A stretch of 64,000 nucleotides of DNA, from the NCBI GenBank assembly GCA_946405145.1, contig CAMJGE010000002.1, forward strand, positions 1 to 64,000. The letters are read 5' to 3'. The notes beneath the pieces were generated by a model. That model saw only the letters and a program-made list of their open reading frames with translations. It ran no database searches and was not told the DNA's origin. Within the stretch, counting starts at the first letter, position 1. Each line of letters begins with the position of its first letter. Source of the stretch: an uncultured Prevotella sp. Its GTDB lineage: Bacteria > Bacteroidota > Bacteroidia > Bacteroidales > Bacteroidaceae. Shown piece by piece: positions 56,143 through 64,000 of the stretch. A program made the translations under genes and the position numbers.

Positions 56143-56183
56143 AAAAAAATAAAATCCGCAACCTCTTGTGTAGGAGATTGCGG
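56143..56183 (-). terminator. Terminator of the HU-smalltalk unit
   Basis: On the minus strand CCGCAATCTC pairs with GAGGTTGCGG (one wobble), 8-base loop, then an ATTTTATTTTTTT tract. It lies 26 bases after the smalltalk stop. Confidence 0.8.
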
Positions 56184-56208
56184 ACGCGGAGAGATTAACA
56201 AGTCCTTA

Positions 56209-56322
56209 TCAGAGTGCTATTGGACCGTGACCCATGCAACTCGTAGTTCCGAGGGCAGTCAGAGCTGCCGAGAGAATGCTGACGATGACCTGTAGGACAG
56301 TCTTCCAAGTTTCCTTTTTCAT
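56209..56322 (-). CDS. Smalltalk-type small protein
   Basis: 37 residues: a lysine-rich start (MKKETWKTV), a hydrophobic stretch with SILSAALTALGTTSC and a short tail. This matches the pattern of the tiny smalltalk proteins found after HU-family genes in Bacteroidales. The TTSC could be a lipobox-like end or simply a membrane helix end. It lies 40 bases downstream of the HU gene and shares its terminator. The overlapping plus-strand frame is a shadow. Function unknown. Confidence 0.75.
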   Translation of the reverse strand: MKKETWKTVLQVIVSILSAALTALGTTSCMGHGPIAL

Positions 56323-56362
56323 AACGCTTCTTGTTTAATGGTTAACGGTTATTGGTTATTGT

Positions 56363-56905
56363 TTAGTCGCCAGACGGCTGATCGTAGTCGGGCTCTTCAG
56401 CTGGAGGCGTGTTGCTACCAGAGTTGCTGCCGTTGCCACTCTGCGAACCGCCGCTGCCGCCACTCTGAGGCGTGTTGCCCTCATCCTCATAGTCGGTGAA
56501 GTTCTTGGGCAGCTCAGTCACGTTGCCGGCCTTGGTCAGTTCGGCGCGGGTGAACTCTCCAGTGGCACGGGCGCGCATATACACGCTGTCGATGTGCTTC
56601 GTGGTGGAGAAGTCCTCAGAGGTAGGCGCACCCTTCTTCTTGGTCTTGATGCCTGCAGAGAAGATTGCCAGTCCGTCGAGCTTCACAGCCTTACCTTCCA
56701 GCATCAACTCTCGGACACAACTGATCATGTCGGTCAGTACGCCCTTGATGGCACCCTTCGAGTAGGGAGTGTTGTGCTCCGACATGTGCCTGGCCAGTTC
56801 ATCTACGTTGACGGTCTTGCCGATGGTCACGGCACGAGCAAACCACTTGCCGTAGGCTACGCTCTGGCGATTTTTGTTTTGATACTTACGATAAAATACA
56901 CTCAT
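56363..56905 (-). CDS. HU-family DNA-binding protein with a disordered tail
   Basis: 180 residues. Residues 1-130 have the HU/IHF-like fold of the Bacteroidales long HU family: SVFYRKYQNKNRQSV, KTVNVDELARHMSEHN, DGLAIFSAGIKTKKKGAP. From about 140 the tail is glycine/serine/asparagine-rich and acidic (SGGSQSGNGSNSGS), so it is disordered. It binds DNA; exact role unknown. Followed by smalltalk and a terminator. The leader is about 165-175 bases, with a palindrome at the promoter. Confidence 0.88.
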   Translation of the reverse strand: MSVFYRKYQNKNRQSVAYGKWFARAVTIGKTVNVDELARHMSEHNTPYSKGAIKGVLTDMISCVRELMLEGKAVKLDGLAIFSAGIKTKKKGAPTSEDFSTTKHIDSVYMRARATGEFTRAELTKAGNVTELPKNFTDYEDEGNTPQSGGSGGSQSGNGSNSGSNTPPAEEPDYDQPSGD

Positions 56906-57062
56906 AATTCTTTGTTTTTCTTGGTATTAGATTCACTTGCGACCAACTACATCGGGTGGCCGCCTCCCGCTTTTTGTCTCTCATGATTGACGTAGCAAGG
57001 GTGGTGCAAGGCGAACGCAGAGCCGAGCTCGCTCGAGCTATGCTGAGCCGCAGCCCACACTC

Positions 57063-57094
57063 GCAGAGCATTTCCCTAATGCTCTGCAAAGATA
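57063..57094 (-). promoter_or_regulatory. Promoter of the HU gene with an operator-like palindrome
   Basis: The minus strand reads TATCTTTG at 57094-57087. Directly after it, GCAGAGCATT (57063-57072) and AATGCTCTGC (57078-57087) form a perfect 10-base inverted repeat with 5 bases between, covering the likely start of transcription. The 57000-57062 part of the leader is rich in GAGC/GCTC and can fold further. Between 56906 and 57489 I see no gene. Confidence 0.6.
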
Positions 57095-57325
57095 CAACAT
57101 TTTTCGTGCGGTTCCAAATTTGGGGGCCTCTAGCTTGTGAAAATTTGTTAAATACTAAAAATAATATATTTGCGAGGCGGAAATGTATTATTTGGCCACG
57201 CTAGATGTATTGTTTAGGATTTGCAGATGACAAGGCGGCGCTCAGGCGATACTCTGTGACCTGTGAGTTTGTGACATTAAGCACCTTCCATATAACAACA
57301 GCAAAATACCTACTACTATACTATA

Positions 57326-57355
57326 AATTATATAATATTATAATATTATATAATT
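57326..57355. repeat. Perfect 30-base AT palindrome
   Basis: AATTATATAATATTA at 57326-57340 is followed directly by its exact reverse complement at 57341-57355. It is entirely A/T. It could extrude as a cruciform or serve as a binding site. It lies 107 bases upstream of the MNT-HEPN promoter. Confidence 0.9.
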
Positions 57356-57392
57356 CTAATAACTCATCCTTGACTTTGTAAACATCCTTATT

Positions 57393-57419
57393 GTCACAAA
57401 GTCAAAAGTCACAAAGTCT
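57393..57419. repeat. Direct repeat GTCACAAAGTC upstream of MNT-HEPN
   Basis: Two exact 11-base copies (57393-57403 and 57409-57419 allowing for a short spacer), and an inverted GACTTTGT at 57372-57379. They could bind a regulator of the toxin-antitoxin pair. Confidence 0.7.
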
Positions 57420-57461
57420 AAATAATACCCCAATAAATTTGGAAGTTTCAGATTTTCTTCT

Positions 57462-57469
57462 TATATTTG
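57462..57469 (+). promoter_or_regulatory. -7 box of the MNT-HEPN pair
   Basis: TATATTTG, 20 bases before the ATG at 57490. A longer frame starting at 57391 would include this box, so 57490 is taken as the start. Confidence 0.6.
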
Positions 57470-57489
57470 CAGGCAGAAGAAACAACAGT

Positions 57490-57801
57490 ATGGAAAAGAA
57501 GGTTCTTGATAGTATCAAGCAAATACTCGCAATGGTCTTGCCCAAGAAGGCAACGGCAATGCTCTACGGGTCGCAGGCTCGTGGTGATGCCCGACAGGAT
57601 TCTGATTGGGACATACTGATTGTTGTTGATAAGGATCGTCTACTGCCTGAAGATTATGACACCATTACTTATCCACTCACGAAGTTGGGTTGGGATTTGG
57701 GAACTCAGATCAATCCTATCATGTACACCAAGAAGGAATGGGAAGCCAGCCGCATCACCCCGTTCTATCATAACGTATTAGAAGACGCGATTGCCCTATG
57801 A
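57490..57801 (+). CDS. MNT-type nucleotidyltransferase antitoxin
   Basis: 103 residues from the ATG at 57490. MLYGSQARGDARQDSDWDIL is the GSxxRG...SDxD minimal nucleotidyltransferase motif. MNT proteins neutralise the partner HEPN toxin, by AMPylation in studied cases. The stop overlaps the next gene by 4 bases (ATGA), as usual for this pair. Confidence 0.88.
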   Translation: MEKKVLDSIKQILAMVLPKKATAMLYGSQARGDARQDSDWDILIVVDKDRLLPEDYDTITYPLTKLGWDLGTQINPIMYTKKEWEASRITPFYHNVLEDAIAL

Positions 57802-58205
57802 GCCTGAATGATGAAGAAAGAAAGACGATGGTGTTTCTGCAGATGGAGAAGGCAAAGCGCTTTCTTGAACAAGCAGAGATGGTAAGAGATATGCAACAGT
57901 GGGATCTTGCTGCCAATCGTTACTATTATGCTTGTTTCCATGCTGTTCAAGCCTTGTTTATCCATAACAAGTTGGCAAGCAAGACTCATTCCGGTATGTT
58001 GGGGCAGTTTGGACTGCACTTTATCAAAACTGGTATCATAGAAGACCGTCTTGGTGGTTTTCTCACAAGAATGGAACAACTTCGCGAAAAGGGAGATTAT
58101 AACTGTGTCTTCTCGATTAGCGAAGATGAACTTAGCACGATCGTCAAACCTGCCCATGAGTTGGTTAAAGTCATTGCTGAGTTGGTAAATAATATTGAAC
58201 CCTAA
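57798..58205 (+). CDS. HEPN-domain toxin
   Basis: 135 residues, all helical. NRYYYACFHAVQALFIH contains an R-x6-H arrangement (RYYYACFH), the HEPN RNase motif. It is coupled to the MNT gene by a 4-base overlap. Many such pairs are toxin-antitoxin or phage-defence units, with the HEPN part cleaving RNA. Activity here is inferred. Confidence 0.85.
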   Translation: MSLNDEERKTMVFLQMEKAKRFLEQAEMVRDMQQWDLAANRYYYACFHAVQALFIHNKLASKTHSGMLGQFGLHFIKTGIIEDRLGGFLTRMEQLREKGDYNCVFSISEDELSTIVKPAHELVKVIAELVNNIEP

Positions 58206-58328
58206 AAATAAAACAGCGTATGGTAACATAGCGTATAACATAACAGATATATTGTGAAGCGTCCGCTGGATCTTGTATTCTGACAATTGGGGAATTAGAA
58301 GAATATGCACAAGAGTAAAGTTGATGTT

Positions 58329-58351
58329 CACGCTTAAAGCGTGGGCTTTTT
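58329..58351 (+). terminator. Candidate terminator after the HEPN gene
   Basis: CACGCTT-A-AAGCGTG (58329-58343) followed by GGC and five T. The one-base centre makes the loop tight, so a few inner pairs would open. It is 124 bases after the HEPN stop; I see no gene in 58206-58469. Confidence 0.4.
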
Positions 58352-58469
58352 ACTCGTTAGGTGCATAAGGTTATCCCCAATACCTCAGAATACATAATGG
58401 AGAAAAAGCTCGCGTCTTTTTATAAGATGCCAACACAAGGATATGTATAACAAAAACTATATAACGATT

Positions 58470-61400
58470 ATGAAAAAACTATTATTACTATTAACCGCAG
58501 TACTCTGGGTGGGACACTTAGAGGCACAAATCTCCAAGGTAAATGTGACGATAGACGGTCCTGGCGTGGTGGATGAGTATCTGACGTTAGGTGCCAACGG
58601 CACGAAGCAACTTAAATTGAAAGCTGTGCCCAGCAAGTTTCTTGGCAATGTGACCTTCGACGGTTGGAGTGGCGATGCCACAGGCACAAGCACAGAGTTG
58701 ACTGTTGATGCTAATGTGGCTCAGAACATTCATGCCACTTTCACCTATCATCGCCCTGTCAAGCAATATCCGTTGCTCGATCTGAAACAGTCATGGGTAG
58801 ATATGGGTAAGCCGTTGTATATTGAGATGCCTAGTTTGACCGAAAGTGAAGCTGTAGGAGTAGGAATTTGGAGAGCACATAGTTATCTGCCAGTTGACTA
58901 TAACAGAGACGGATACCTCGATTATATCCAATTCCCGGTGAAAGGCCCGATGGGTATAGACGATCATCGCGAAAAAGTTCGTTTCTGGTTGGGAAAGGCC
59001 GATGGCACCTTTGAAGAAGATACAAAAAATGATAAAAAGCTGGATGGTACAGTTTATTCTATTCATATTAAATATGCAGATTTTAATAATGATGGTTGGC
59101 CTGATTTCTGCTCGTTCAGTTCGGGCTACGACCGTAATCCATCTACCTATGATTATCCTGTCATATTGATGAGTAATAGCGAAACTGGTGTCTATTCGGA
59201 TATCCGCTATACAGATTGTGAAAAACGGTATTTTCATGGAGGTGAGGTAGGTGATATTGACAACGATGGCGATATCGATATAATATTTTTAGACACTACA
59301 TTTGAAAGTGTAAATGACAAGTCTATTGTACTGCTTAATGATGGCAATGGTAATTTTACCAAAAAGCTTTTATATGAAGTTATCGATTTAACCACTTTTA
59401 AAACCAGATATAATCCTGCACCCGAAAATACTCCCGTTCATGGCGATCTGAACATTACGGATCTGAACAATGACCACTATAATGATTTGATTTTTACAGG
59501 TACAGATGTGTTCAACAATGATGGCTCTAACTATTATTGTGGTCCTGTTGTATTTTGGGGTAGTAATACAGGAACATTTGGTGGAACTAACTATTCTCTT
59601 TTGCCTCAATGTCGTACGGGCTATTCTATCAATGAAGATTTTGCTTTTTATGACCTGAATGGGGATGGCATAAGAGAGATTATCGTTGAGAGAAATGGTG
59701 ATGGAAGATTAGGCGGAACCACTTTCTACCGAAAAGGATATCTGCAAGTATGCGAGTTGGTGAATGGCCAGTTTGTTGACAAGACAGACGTGTATATTCC
59801 AGTAGAAAACACTGCTTTTAATAATTCAAAATCAGAATCAAGTATATGGATAGAGAAAGTAAATGGAACAGATTATCTTTGTGCAGCTTGGGGCGGAGAT
59901 TATTATAATGCTGGCGTTGGCGTAGGCCACAGGCCGATATACGCTATCCGCAATGGTATTTTGGTACCTGTTGATGGCTATGCCACGACAAAGATTTCTT
60001 CTTTCGATGAGGGTTTGCCGATTTATGTTGATGGTCCCTTGCTGACAGATACCCGTAATTATGATGATGGTGTAAACCCATTAGATCTAGAAAGCAGCTG
60101 GGCTGACATTTCTACCTGGGATGCGGTTACGGGTAATATGTGGCGTATTAATCTCGCTCATCGTGAAAATACACACTCCGGCAGAACTTGTATCCGTTGG
60201 AATCGTGCAGGAATGAATCCTACACAAGTAAACGAAAGACAGGCTATTGATTTCACATTTATCTCTAATGTGGATATCAGCAAGTTAAGGGATGAAAGAT
60301 ATGTCGTTGAATTATATATCAAGAACACTGATCCTGACTTAACATTGAATGTTAATGGGGTTGAGATTGGAGCTAATGATACAGACGAAGGCCATTATAC
60401 AGGAACATGGCAAAGAATGTCGTTCCCGTTATACAGAATAGGTGATGGACCGTGGACTGGCATTAGGATAGAGGTTAAGGAAGGCAATTTAAATAATGAG
60501 TTCTACCTTGATGATATCCGCATTCGCAAATTGGCTGATGCTGGAACAGACGAATATGATCGGGCCTTCTTGAAGAATTACGTTGATGCCGATTATTGGA
60601 ATAAGGAGCGTACAGCTCAGGTGAAGTCACAGGAGTTTAAGACAATGCTTAAAAAACTGATCCAGGAGTTCGCACCAGAATCATTAGACTATTTTAATAG
60701 TAGAATCTCTGATTACGATGTTTCTCTCAATCGTGGTTTAGCAGCATGTATGGCTTATTATACGGCAAGATGTATCGGGGCTGAGACAGGAAATGCAACG
60801 CCAAGGACATTTCTTGATAGTTGGTGGGCTGAACAAGATTATACGAACTTAGCAGATCTTCTACCTCATTGTAATGATTCAGAGTATAATGATCCGTCAC
60901 AAGTTCCAGTAGACAAGGGTTGGCGCGGTAACATGGATTGGATAGCAGGATGGTTGTGGAATCACGCCCATGTATCAGACTATTCTGGTGTCAATGTGAT
61001 TGCCTTGGATAATACTGCGAATTCCTACCACATGAATGATCCGCTGACCTGGGAAGATGCCATCCGTGCCATTACCAGACTTTATGACAGTCTTAATCCT
61101 GCTACAGTGGCATCAAAAGTTAGCACAAACTTCTTGACTGTTAGTTTTGATGCGGCTGGAGGTTCTCCTGTTCCTTTGTCTCAGAGTATTATTGAGGGCA
61201 AAAAAGCAAGTATGCCAACTGGATTAAGTCGCAGTGGATATGAATTGGGTGGTTGGACGAATGGAGGTGTTCTCTATGACTTTGATTCGGCAGTAACCAG
61301 CAATTTGAATCTGGTCGCTCGTTGGAAGAAATTGTTATCAAACGGCATAACAATAGGTGCGATAGATAACCAAACCTATTCTGGCAGCACCCATTCACCA

Positions 61401-62621
61401 GCAGTTACAGTGAAAGATGGTGAAACTGATATTACCGACCAGTGCTTGTTTACCTTTACTAATAATGTAAATGCAGGTACAGCTACGGTTACAATCAGTG
61501 CAAAGACTGAAAGTACAGGCTACAGTGGACAGACTTCAACAACTTTCTCGATCTTACCAAAAGCAGTTTCCAATCCAACCGTCATACTTAGTGAAAACAA
61601 CCTTGTTTACAATGGTGCGGAACAGAAACCTACGGTGTCACAGGTTAAGGATGGAGATGTCGTGATACCTGCTGGCGAATACGCTGTAAGCTACAGCAAT
61701 AATATAAATGCTGGCACAGCAACTGTAACTGTTACAGGCAAGGATGGTGGAAACTATTCTTTCAACGGCACTGCATCATTTACGATAGCCAAAGCTGCAG
61801 GCGTGATCAGTTATGATGAGCTTACAATATCTAAGGCTCTTGGAGCTGCTGATTTTACAAATACGCTGAAAAATACAGGTGATGGAACCGTCAGCTATAC
61901 CAGCTCAGATGAAAAAGTGGCAACCATTGATGCTTCTACGGCTGTTGTGAAGATATTGGCAGGAGGTGTAACTGTAATCACTGCTACAGTTGCCGATGGC
62001 AATAACTACACATACGCGACAAAAACTGCCAAATACGAAGTAAAGGTGCAAGATAAAGTAATAGATAAAAATGAGCCTGTATCAATAAATGGGGCTACTT
62101 ACTATGAACCAACGAAAGAATTCTCTGATGTTATTAAGGAGCAGATAAACACCGAAATAGCTTTGGTTGCTGATGCTGATAGTCGCACGACAGTGACAAA
62201 AGACGGAGGATTGGCTTTCAGTCAAGGCTCTAATATCGGTATGGCTCTTCTTACACAGAAAACAGGAAATATACTGAGTTTTGAGTTCGAAGGTAAGATG
62301 TATGGTGACAGTCAGAAGATGCGTCAGAAAGTCGCCGGTGCGAGAGGCACACGGGCTGTTGGTGATATGGAACTTGTTTCAGGTGCTGAATATGAGGTGG
62401 TTGAAGCGGGAGACATTGTCATCACAATGGCTCTGGCAGATGCACCTGTTACTCTAAAAAAGATCATTGTCTCAAAATCCACTGCTACTGCCGTAAATTC
62501 AATAGAAGCGGATGAATCTTCTGATGCCGTCTGGCATGATCTTAATGGCCATGTCATCAATGGCACCCCCGCCAAACGAGGTATCTATATAAAGAATGGC
62601 AAGAAAGTGGTAGTGAAGTAG
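58470..62621 (+). CDS. Large secreted protein with FG-GAP, InlB-type and Ig-like modules
   Basis: 1383 residues from the ATG at 58470; the frame is open 9 codons upstream but the signal peptide (KKLLLLLTAVLWVGHLEAQ) begins here. A short N-terminal beta domain is followed by four or five FG-GAP/VCBS calcium-type repeats (YNRDGYLDYIQF, FNNDGWPDFCSF, IDNDGDIDIIFL, LNGDGIREIIV) between about 130 and 430. A carbohydrate-binding-like jelly-roll lies at about 540-690 and a helical domain at 700-880. An InlB B-repeat lies near 890-950 (SRSGYELGGWTNGGVLYDF). Two MBG-like modules and a BIG2-like Ig module follow. The end, DLNGHVINGTPAKRGIYI plus a basic tail, resembles Prevotella C-terminal sorting ends. 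Likely surface-exposed; ligand unknown. Confidence 0.8.
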   Translation: MKKLLLLLTAVLWVGHLEAQISKVNVTIDGPGVVDEYLTLGANGTKQLKLKAVPSKFLGNVTFDGWSGDATGTSTELTVDANVAQNIHATFTYHRPVKQYPLLDLKQSWVDMGKPLYIEMPSLTESEAVGVGIWRAHSYLPVDYNRDGYLDYIQFPVKGPMGIDDHREKVRFWLGKADGTFEEDTKNDKKLDGTVYSIHIKYADFNNDGWPDFCSFSSGYDRNPSTYDYPVILMSNSETGVYSDIRYTDCEKRYFHGGEVGDIDNDGDIDIIFLDTTFESVNDKSIVLLNDGNGNFTKKLLYEVIDLTTFKTRYNPAPENTPVHGDLNITDLNNDHYNDLIFTGTDVFNNDGSNYYCGPVVFWGSNTGTFGGTNYSLLPQCRTGYSINEDFAFYDLNGDGIREIIVERNGDGRLGGTTFYRKGYLQVCELVNGQFVDKTDVYIPVENTAFNNSKSESSIWIEKVNGTDYLCAAWGGDYYNAGVGVGHRPIYAIRNGILVPVDGYATTKISSFDEGLPIYVDGPLLTDTRNYDDGVNPLDLESSWADISTWDAVTGNMWRINLAHRENTHSGRTCIRWNRAGMNPTQVNERQAIDFTFISNVDISKLRDERYVVELYIKNTDPDLTLNVNGVEIGANDTDEGHYTGTWQRMSFPLYRIGDGPWTGIRIEVKEGNLNNEFYLDDIRIRKLADAGTDEYDRAFLKNYVDADYWNKERTAQVKSQEFKTMLKKLIQEFAPESLDYFNSRISDYDVSLNRGLAACMAYYTARCIGAETGNATPRTFLDSWWAEQDYTNLADLLPHCNDSEYNDPSQVPVDKGWRGNMDWIAGWLWNHAHVSDYSGVNVIALDNTANSYHMNDPLTWEDAIRAITRLYDSLNPATVASKVSTNFLTVSFDAAGGSPVPLSQSIIEGKKASMPTGLSRSGYELGGWTNGGVLYDFDSAVTSNLNLVARWKKLLSNGITIGAIDNQTYSGSTHSPAVTVKDGETDITDQCLFTFTNNVNAGTATVTISAKTESTGYSGQTSTTFSILPKAVSNPTVILSENNLVYNGAEQKPTVSQVKDGDVVIPAGEYAVSYSNNINAGTATVTVTGKDGGNYSFNGTASFTIAKAAGVISYDELTISKALGAADFTNTLKNTGDGTVSYTSSDEKVATIDASTAVVKILAGGVTVITATVADGNNYTYATKTAKYEVKVQDKVIDKNEPVSINGATYYEPTKEFSDVIKEQINTEIALVADADSRTTVTKDGGLAFSQGSNIGMALLTQKTGNILSFEFEGKMYGDSQKMRQKVAGARGTRAVGDMELVSGAEYEVVEAGDIVITMALADAPVTLKKIIVSKSTATAVNSIEADESSDAVWHDLNGHVINGTPAKRGIYIKNGKKVVVK

Positions 62622-62654
62622 CGCCAATAGCTTTCTGCAAAAATATCATAAATT

Positions 62655-62688
62655 CCCGATGATCGTTATGGATTGTCGGGAGTTTTTT
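62655..62688 (+). terminator. Terminator of the large secreted protein gene
   Basis: CCCGATGATC (62655-62664) pairs with GATTGTCGGG (62671-62680; wobbles), then six T. Confidence 0.75.
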
Positions 62689-62689
62689 G

Positions 62690-62697
62690 TACCTTTG
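62690..62697 (+). promoter_or_regulatory. -7 box of the last gene pair
   Basis: TACCTTTG, 16 bases before the ATG at 62714 and directly after a terminator. Confidence 0.65.
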
Positions 62698-62713
62698 CGT
62701 GCAATTTTGAACT

Positions 62714-63763
62714 ATGACACAGAAAAAGACAGCCAGGGAAATGCTGGCACAAATAGAGAACGTTTTTTTTAAGGATGTCGATCTTGCAGCAGGAAGTCTG
62801 CTGGAGGGTGACGAGCGTAGGGCTTTCAGGCTCGCGCAGGTGGAGCGTTTGCTGACGGAGAAGCATGGACCAGTGGCATTGGCTGTGTTGCTGTCGGATA
62901 TGTTCTGGACTGCTGATGAAGGTCGTAAGGAACCCGAGCATCCTATCCCGTTGTTGTCGCTGAAAGAACAGCAGACACTGACAGATGAGGAAAGAAGCCG
63001 ATTACGGTTGATACTGGAGGTAGCTGGTCTATGTCACGACTTGAGCCTGCATTTCACATTCGACATTGAGGAGTCTTTTGGTATCAAGATTAAAAGTCTC
63101 TTAGGCATCAAGGATAATTTCAGTGTTGGTAACAAACCGTTAGTGGAGTGGGTCTCGACTACCGAATATGAACGGATTGCGATGCACGCGGCTTTTATCA
63201 TGCGAAAGTTTGCCATCGATGTGTATGTTTATGGTCATTACCTACCTGCACAGGATGAGTTGGCAGAGTTATATTCTTCGGAGTATAAATGCCTGGTAGG
63301 CGCTCCGGACAAAACGAAGATTCCCCCTCGTGACTATGTGAAAACCATACTCAATGCACTGCTTCATATAGATCGGCATTGGCAGCGGGGCTACAGGTTG
63401 AAACTGAGACCCGACTTGGTGATGCTGCACGATGAGATCTATGGTGTGGTGCCCCGTCAGTTTGACAAAGGGGTGCTGAAGGCTGCTCAGGAACTCTTTG
63501 ATTATATGGACACGGAATTGTGTGGGCGGCTAGTGCTGAGAGATCAAGATAATAACGTTATAACGTGGAAGGATCAGCCAGAGTTGATGGAACGCGTTAC
63601 AGCAGAGGTGTTGGGGCGTTTTGCAGCAAAAGTCCGCGAAGTGCGTTCCAAGTATTTGGCAAAAGGCTGGCTTGAGGATGACTCGCTGGCTTTCAGTTAT
63701 CTAATGGATCATGCACAACGTTGTGGGCACGGTTGGTGGCGCGAGGAGGATGAAGCCTTATGA
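62714..63763 (+). CDS. Unrecognised conserved-looking protein
   Basis: 349 residues, hydrophilic, no signal peptide or membrane segment, so cytoplasmic. Mostly helical. Visible motifs: an acidic LTDEERSRLRLILEVAGLCHDLS, LLHIDRHWQRGYRLKLRPDLV and a histidine-containing AQRCGHGWWREEDE end. I do not recognise the family. Its stop overlaps the next start by 4 bases (ATGA), so the two probably work together. Confidence 0.7.
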   Translation: MTQKKTAREMLAQIENVFFKDVDLAAGSLLEGDERRAFRLAQVERLLTEKHGPVALAVLLSDMFWTADEGRKEPEHPIPLLSLKEQQTLTDEERSRLRLILEVAGLCHDLSLHFTFDIEESFGIKIKSLLGIKDNFSVGNKPLVEWVSTTEYERIAMHAAFIMRKFAIDVYVYGHYLPAQDELAELYSSEYKCLVGAPDKTKIPPRDYVKTILNALLHIDRHWQRGYRLKLRPDLVMLHDEIYGVVPRQFDKGVLKAAQELFDYMDTELCGRLVLRDQDNNVITWKDQPELMERVTAEVLGRFAAKVREVRSKYLAKGWLEDDSLAFSYLMDHAQRCGHGWWREEDEAL

Positions 63764-64000
63764 TGAGCAGTAATCGCGGAGACTATGGATCTGCCTCAGA
63801 GTGGCTTTCTGCTCTCAGGCAGGATGAGGCGTGGCTGAGTCAGCAGCAGCGACTTGAGACCTCGGTGGCTGATGATGCCAACATTCATCGTGAAGATGCC
63901 ATTAGAAGAATCGGAAAAGGCGAGACCTTTGAATTCTGGGATATCTACTGTCATAAGGTGGAACCAGTGGTCAGTGAGGTTTGGGGAATGGCCGAGTTGT
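63760..64000 (+). CDS. Unrecognised gene, cut by the right edge
   Basis: 80 codons visible. Starts ATGATGAGC (two possible ATGs, 63760 and 63763), hydrophilic and rich in acidic residues (SALRQDEAWLSQQQR, FEFWDIYCHKVEP). Coupled to the preceding gene. No family recognised. Confidence 0.6.
   Translation, partial: MMSSNRGDYGSASEWLSALRQDEAWLSQQQRLETSVADDANIHREDAIRRIGKGETFEFWDIYCHKVEPVVSEVWGMAEL

Noticed and set aside
56101..56295. A 64-residue plus-strand frame
   Set aside because: It overlaps the smalltalk gene and the terminator on the other strand and begins in a short repeat.

Overview
The window looks like chromosomal DNA of a gut or oral member of Bacteroidales, most probably a Prevotella-like genome. 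The grounds are Bacteroidetes-type -7 boxes (TAnnTTTG) in front of many genes, few Shine-Dalgarno sites, a subtype-iii type VI secretion system (T6SSiii) with a DUF4280 PAAR-like tip and Bacteroidetes-type TssB/TssC/TssD, an HU-family gene followed by a tiny smalltalk ORF, an APH-RapZ fusion, and a secreted protein with a Prevotella-like C-terminus. Species is inference; nothing here names it.

Region 1 (1-10838, all minus strand) is the core T6SS operon. In transcription order it holds clpV/tssH, tssB, a coiled-coil AraC-type regulator, tssC, two Hcp/tssD genes, a DUF4280 PAAR-like tip gene, a secreted PEGA-domain protein, an E1-like ThiF-family adenylyltransferase, a tssG-like gene and tssK, which runs off the left edge. 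Divergent from clpV is a TPR-histidine kinase.

Region 2 (12831-16735) holds guaA, a murU-like nucleotidyltransferase and a Cache-SpoIIE phosphatase. Region 3 (16736-25482, minus strand) is a second T6SS cluster: two divergent tube-like (TssD-like) genes, a 1205-residue VgrG, a beta-helical spike-like protein, a protein that by eye is a divergent ribosome-recycling-factor (RRF) homologue, and a DUF4842 lipoprotein. It sits between the murU-like gene and its expected pathway partner, an AmgK-like kinase fused to a RapZ C-terminal domain.

Region 4 (25608-31081, minus) holds the APH-RapZ fusion, a cytidylate-kinase-like gene, a histidine-kinase-like protein lacking its phosphoacceptor histidine, and groEL/groES. 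Region 5 (31325-37272, plus) is housekeeping: sppA, lpxK, punA, thiL, tRNA-Phe(GAA) and coaW. Region 6 (37284-46484) has an MFS transporter, a GH9 glycosidase, a lipid A phosphoethanolamine transferase and a pair of Cache sensors, one with a kinase domain and one without. Region 7 (46549-54968) has divergent lactate permease and lactate-dehydrogenase-like genes, the latter translationally coupled to a RelA/SpoT-domain gene, then an acyl-CoA-ligase-like gene, greA and a GNAT acetyltransferase. Region 8 (55239-64000) has a cyclophilin, HU plus smalltalk, a repeat-rich intergenic stretch, an MNT-HEPN toxin-antitoxin pair, a 1383-residue secreted FG-GAP/InlB/Ig protein and an unrecognised gene pair cut by the right edge.

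The most unusual content is in the T6SS: an E1-like enzyme inside the structural operon and an RRF-fold protein in the VgrG operon. I know of no standard T6SS role for either.
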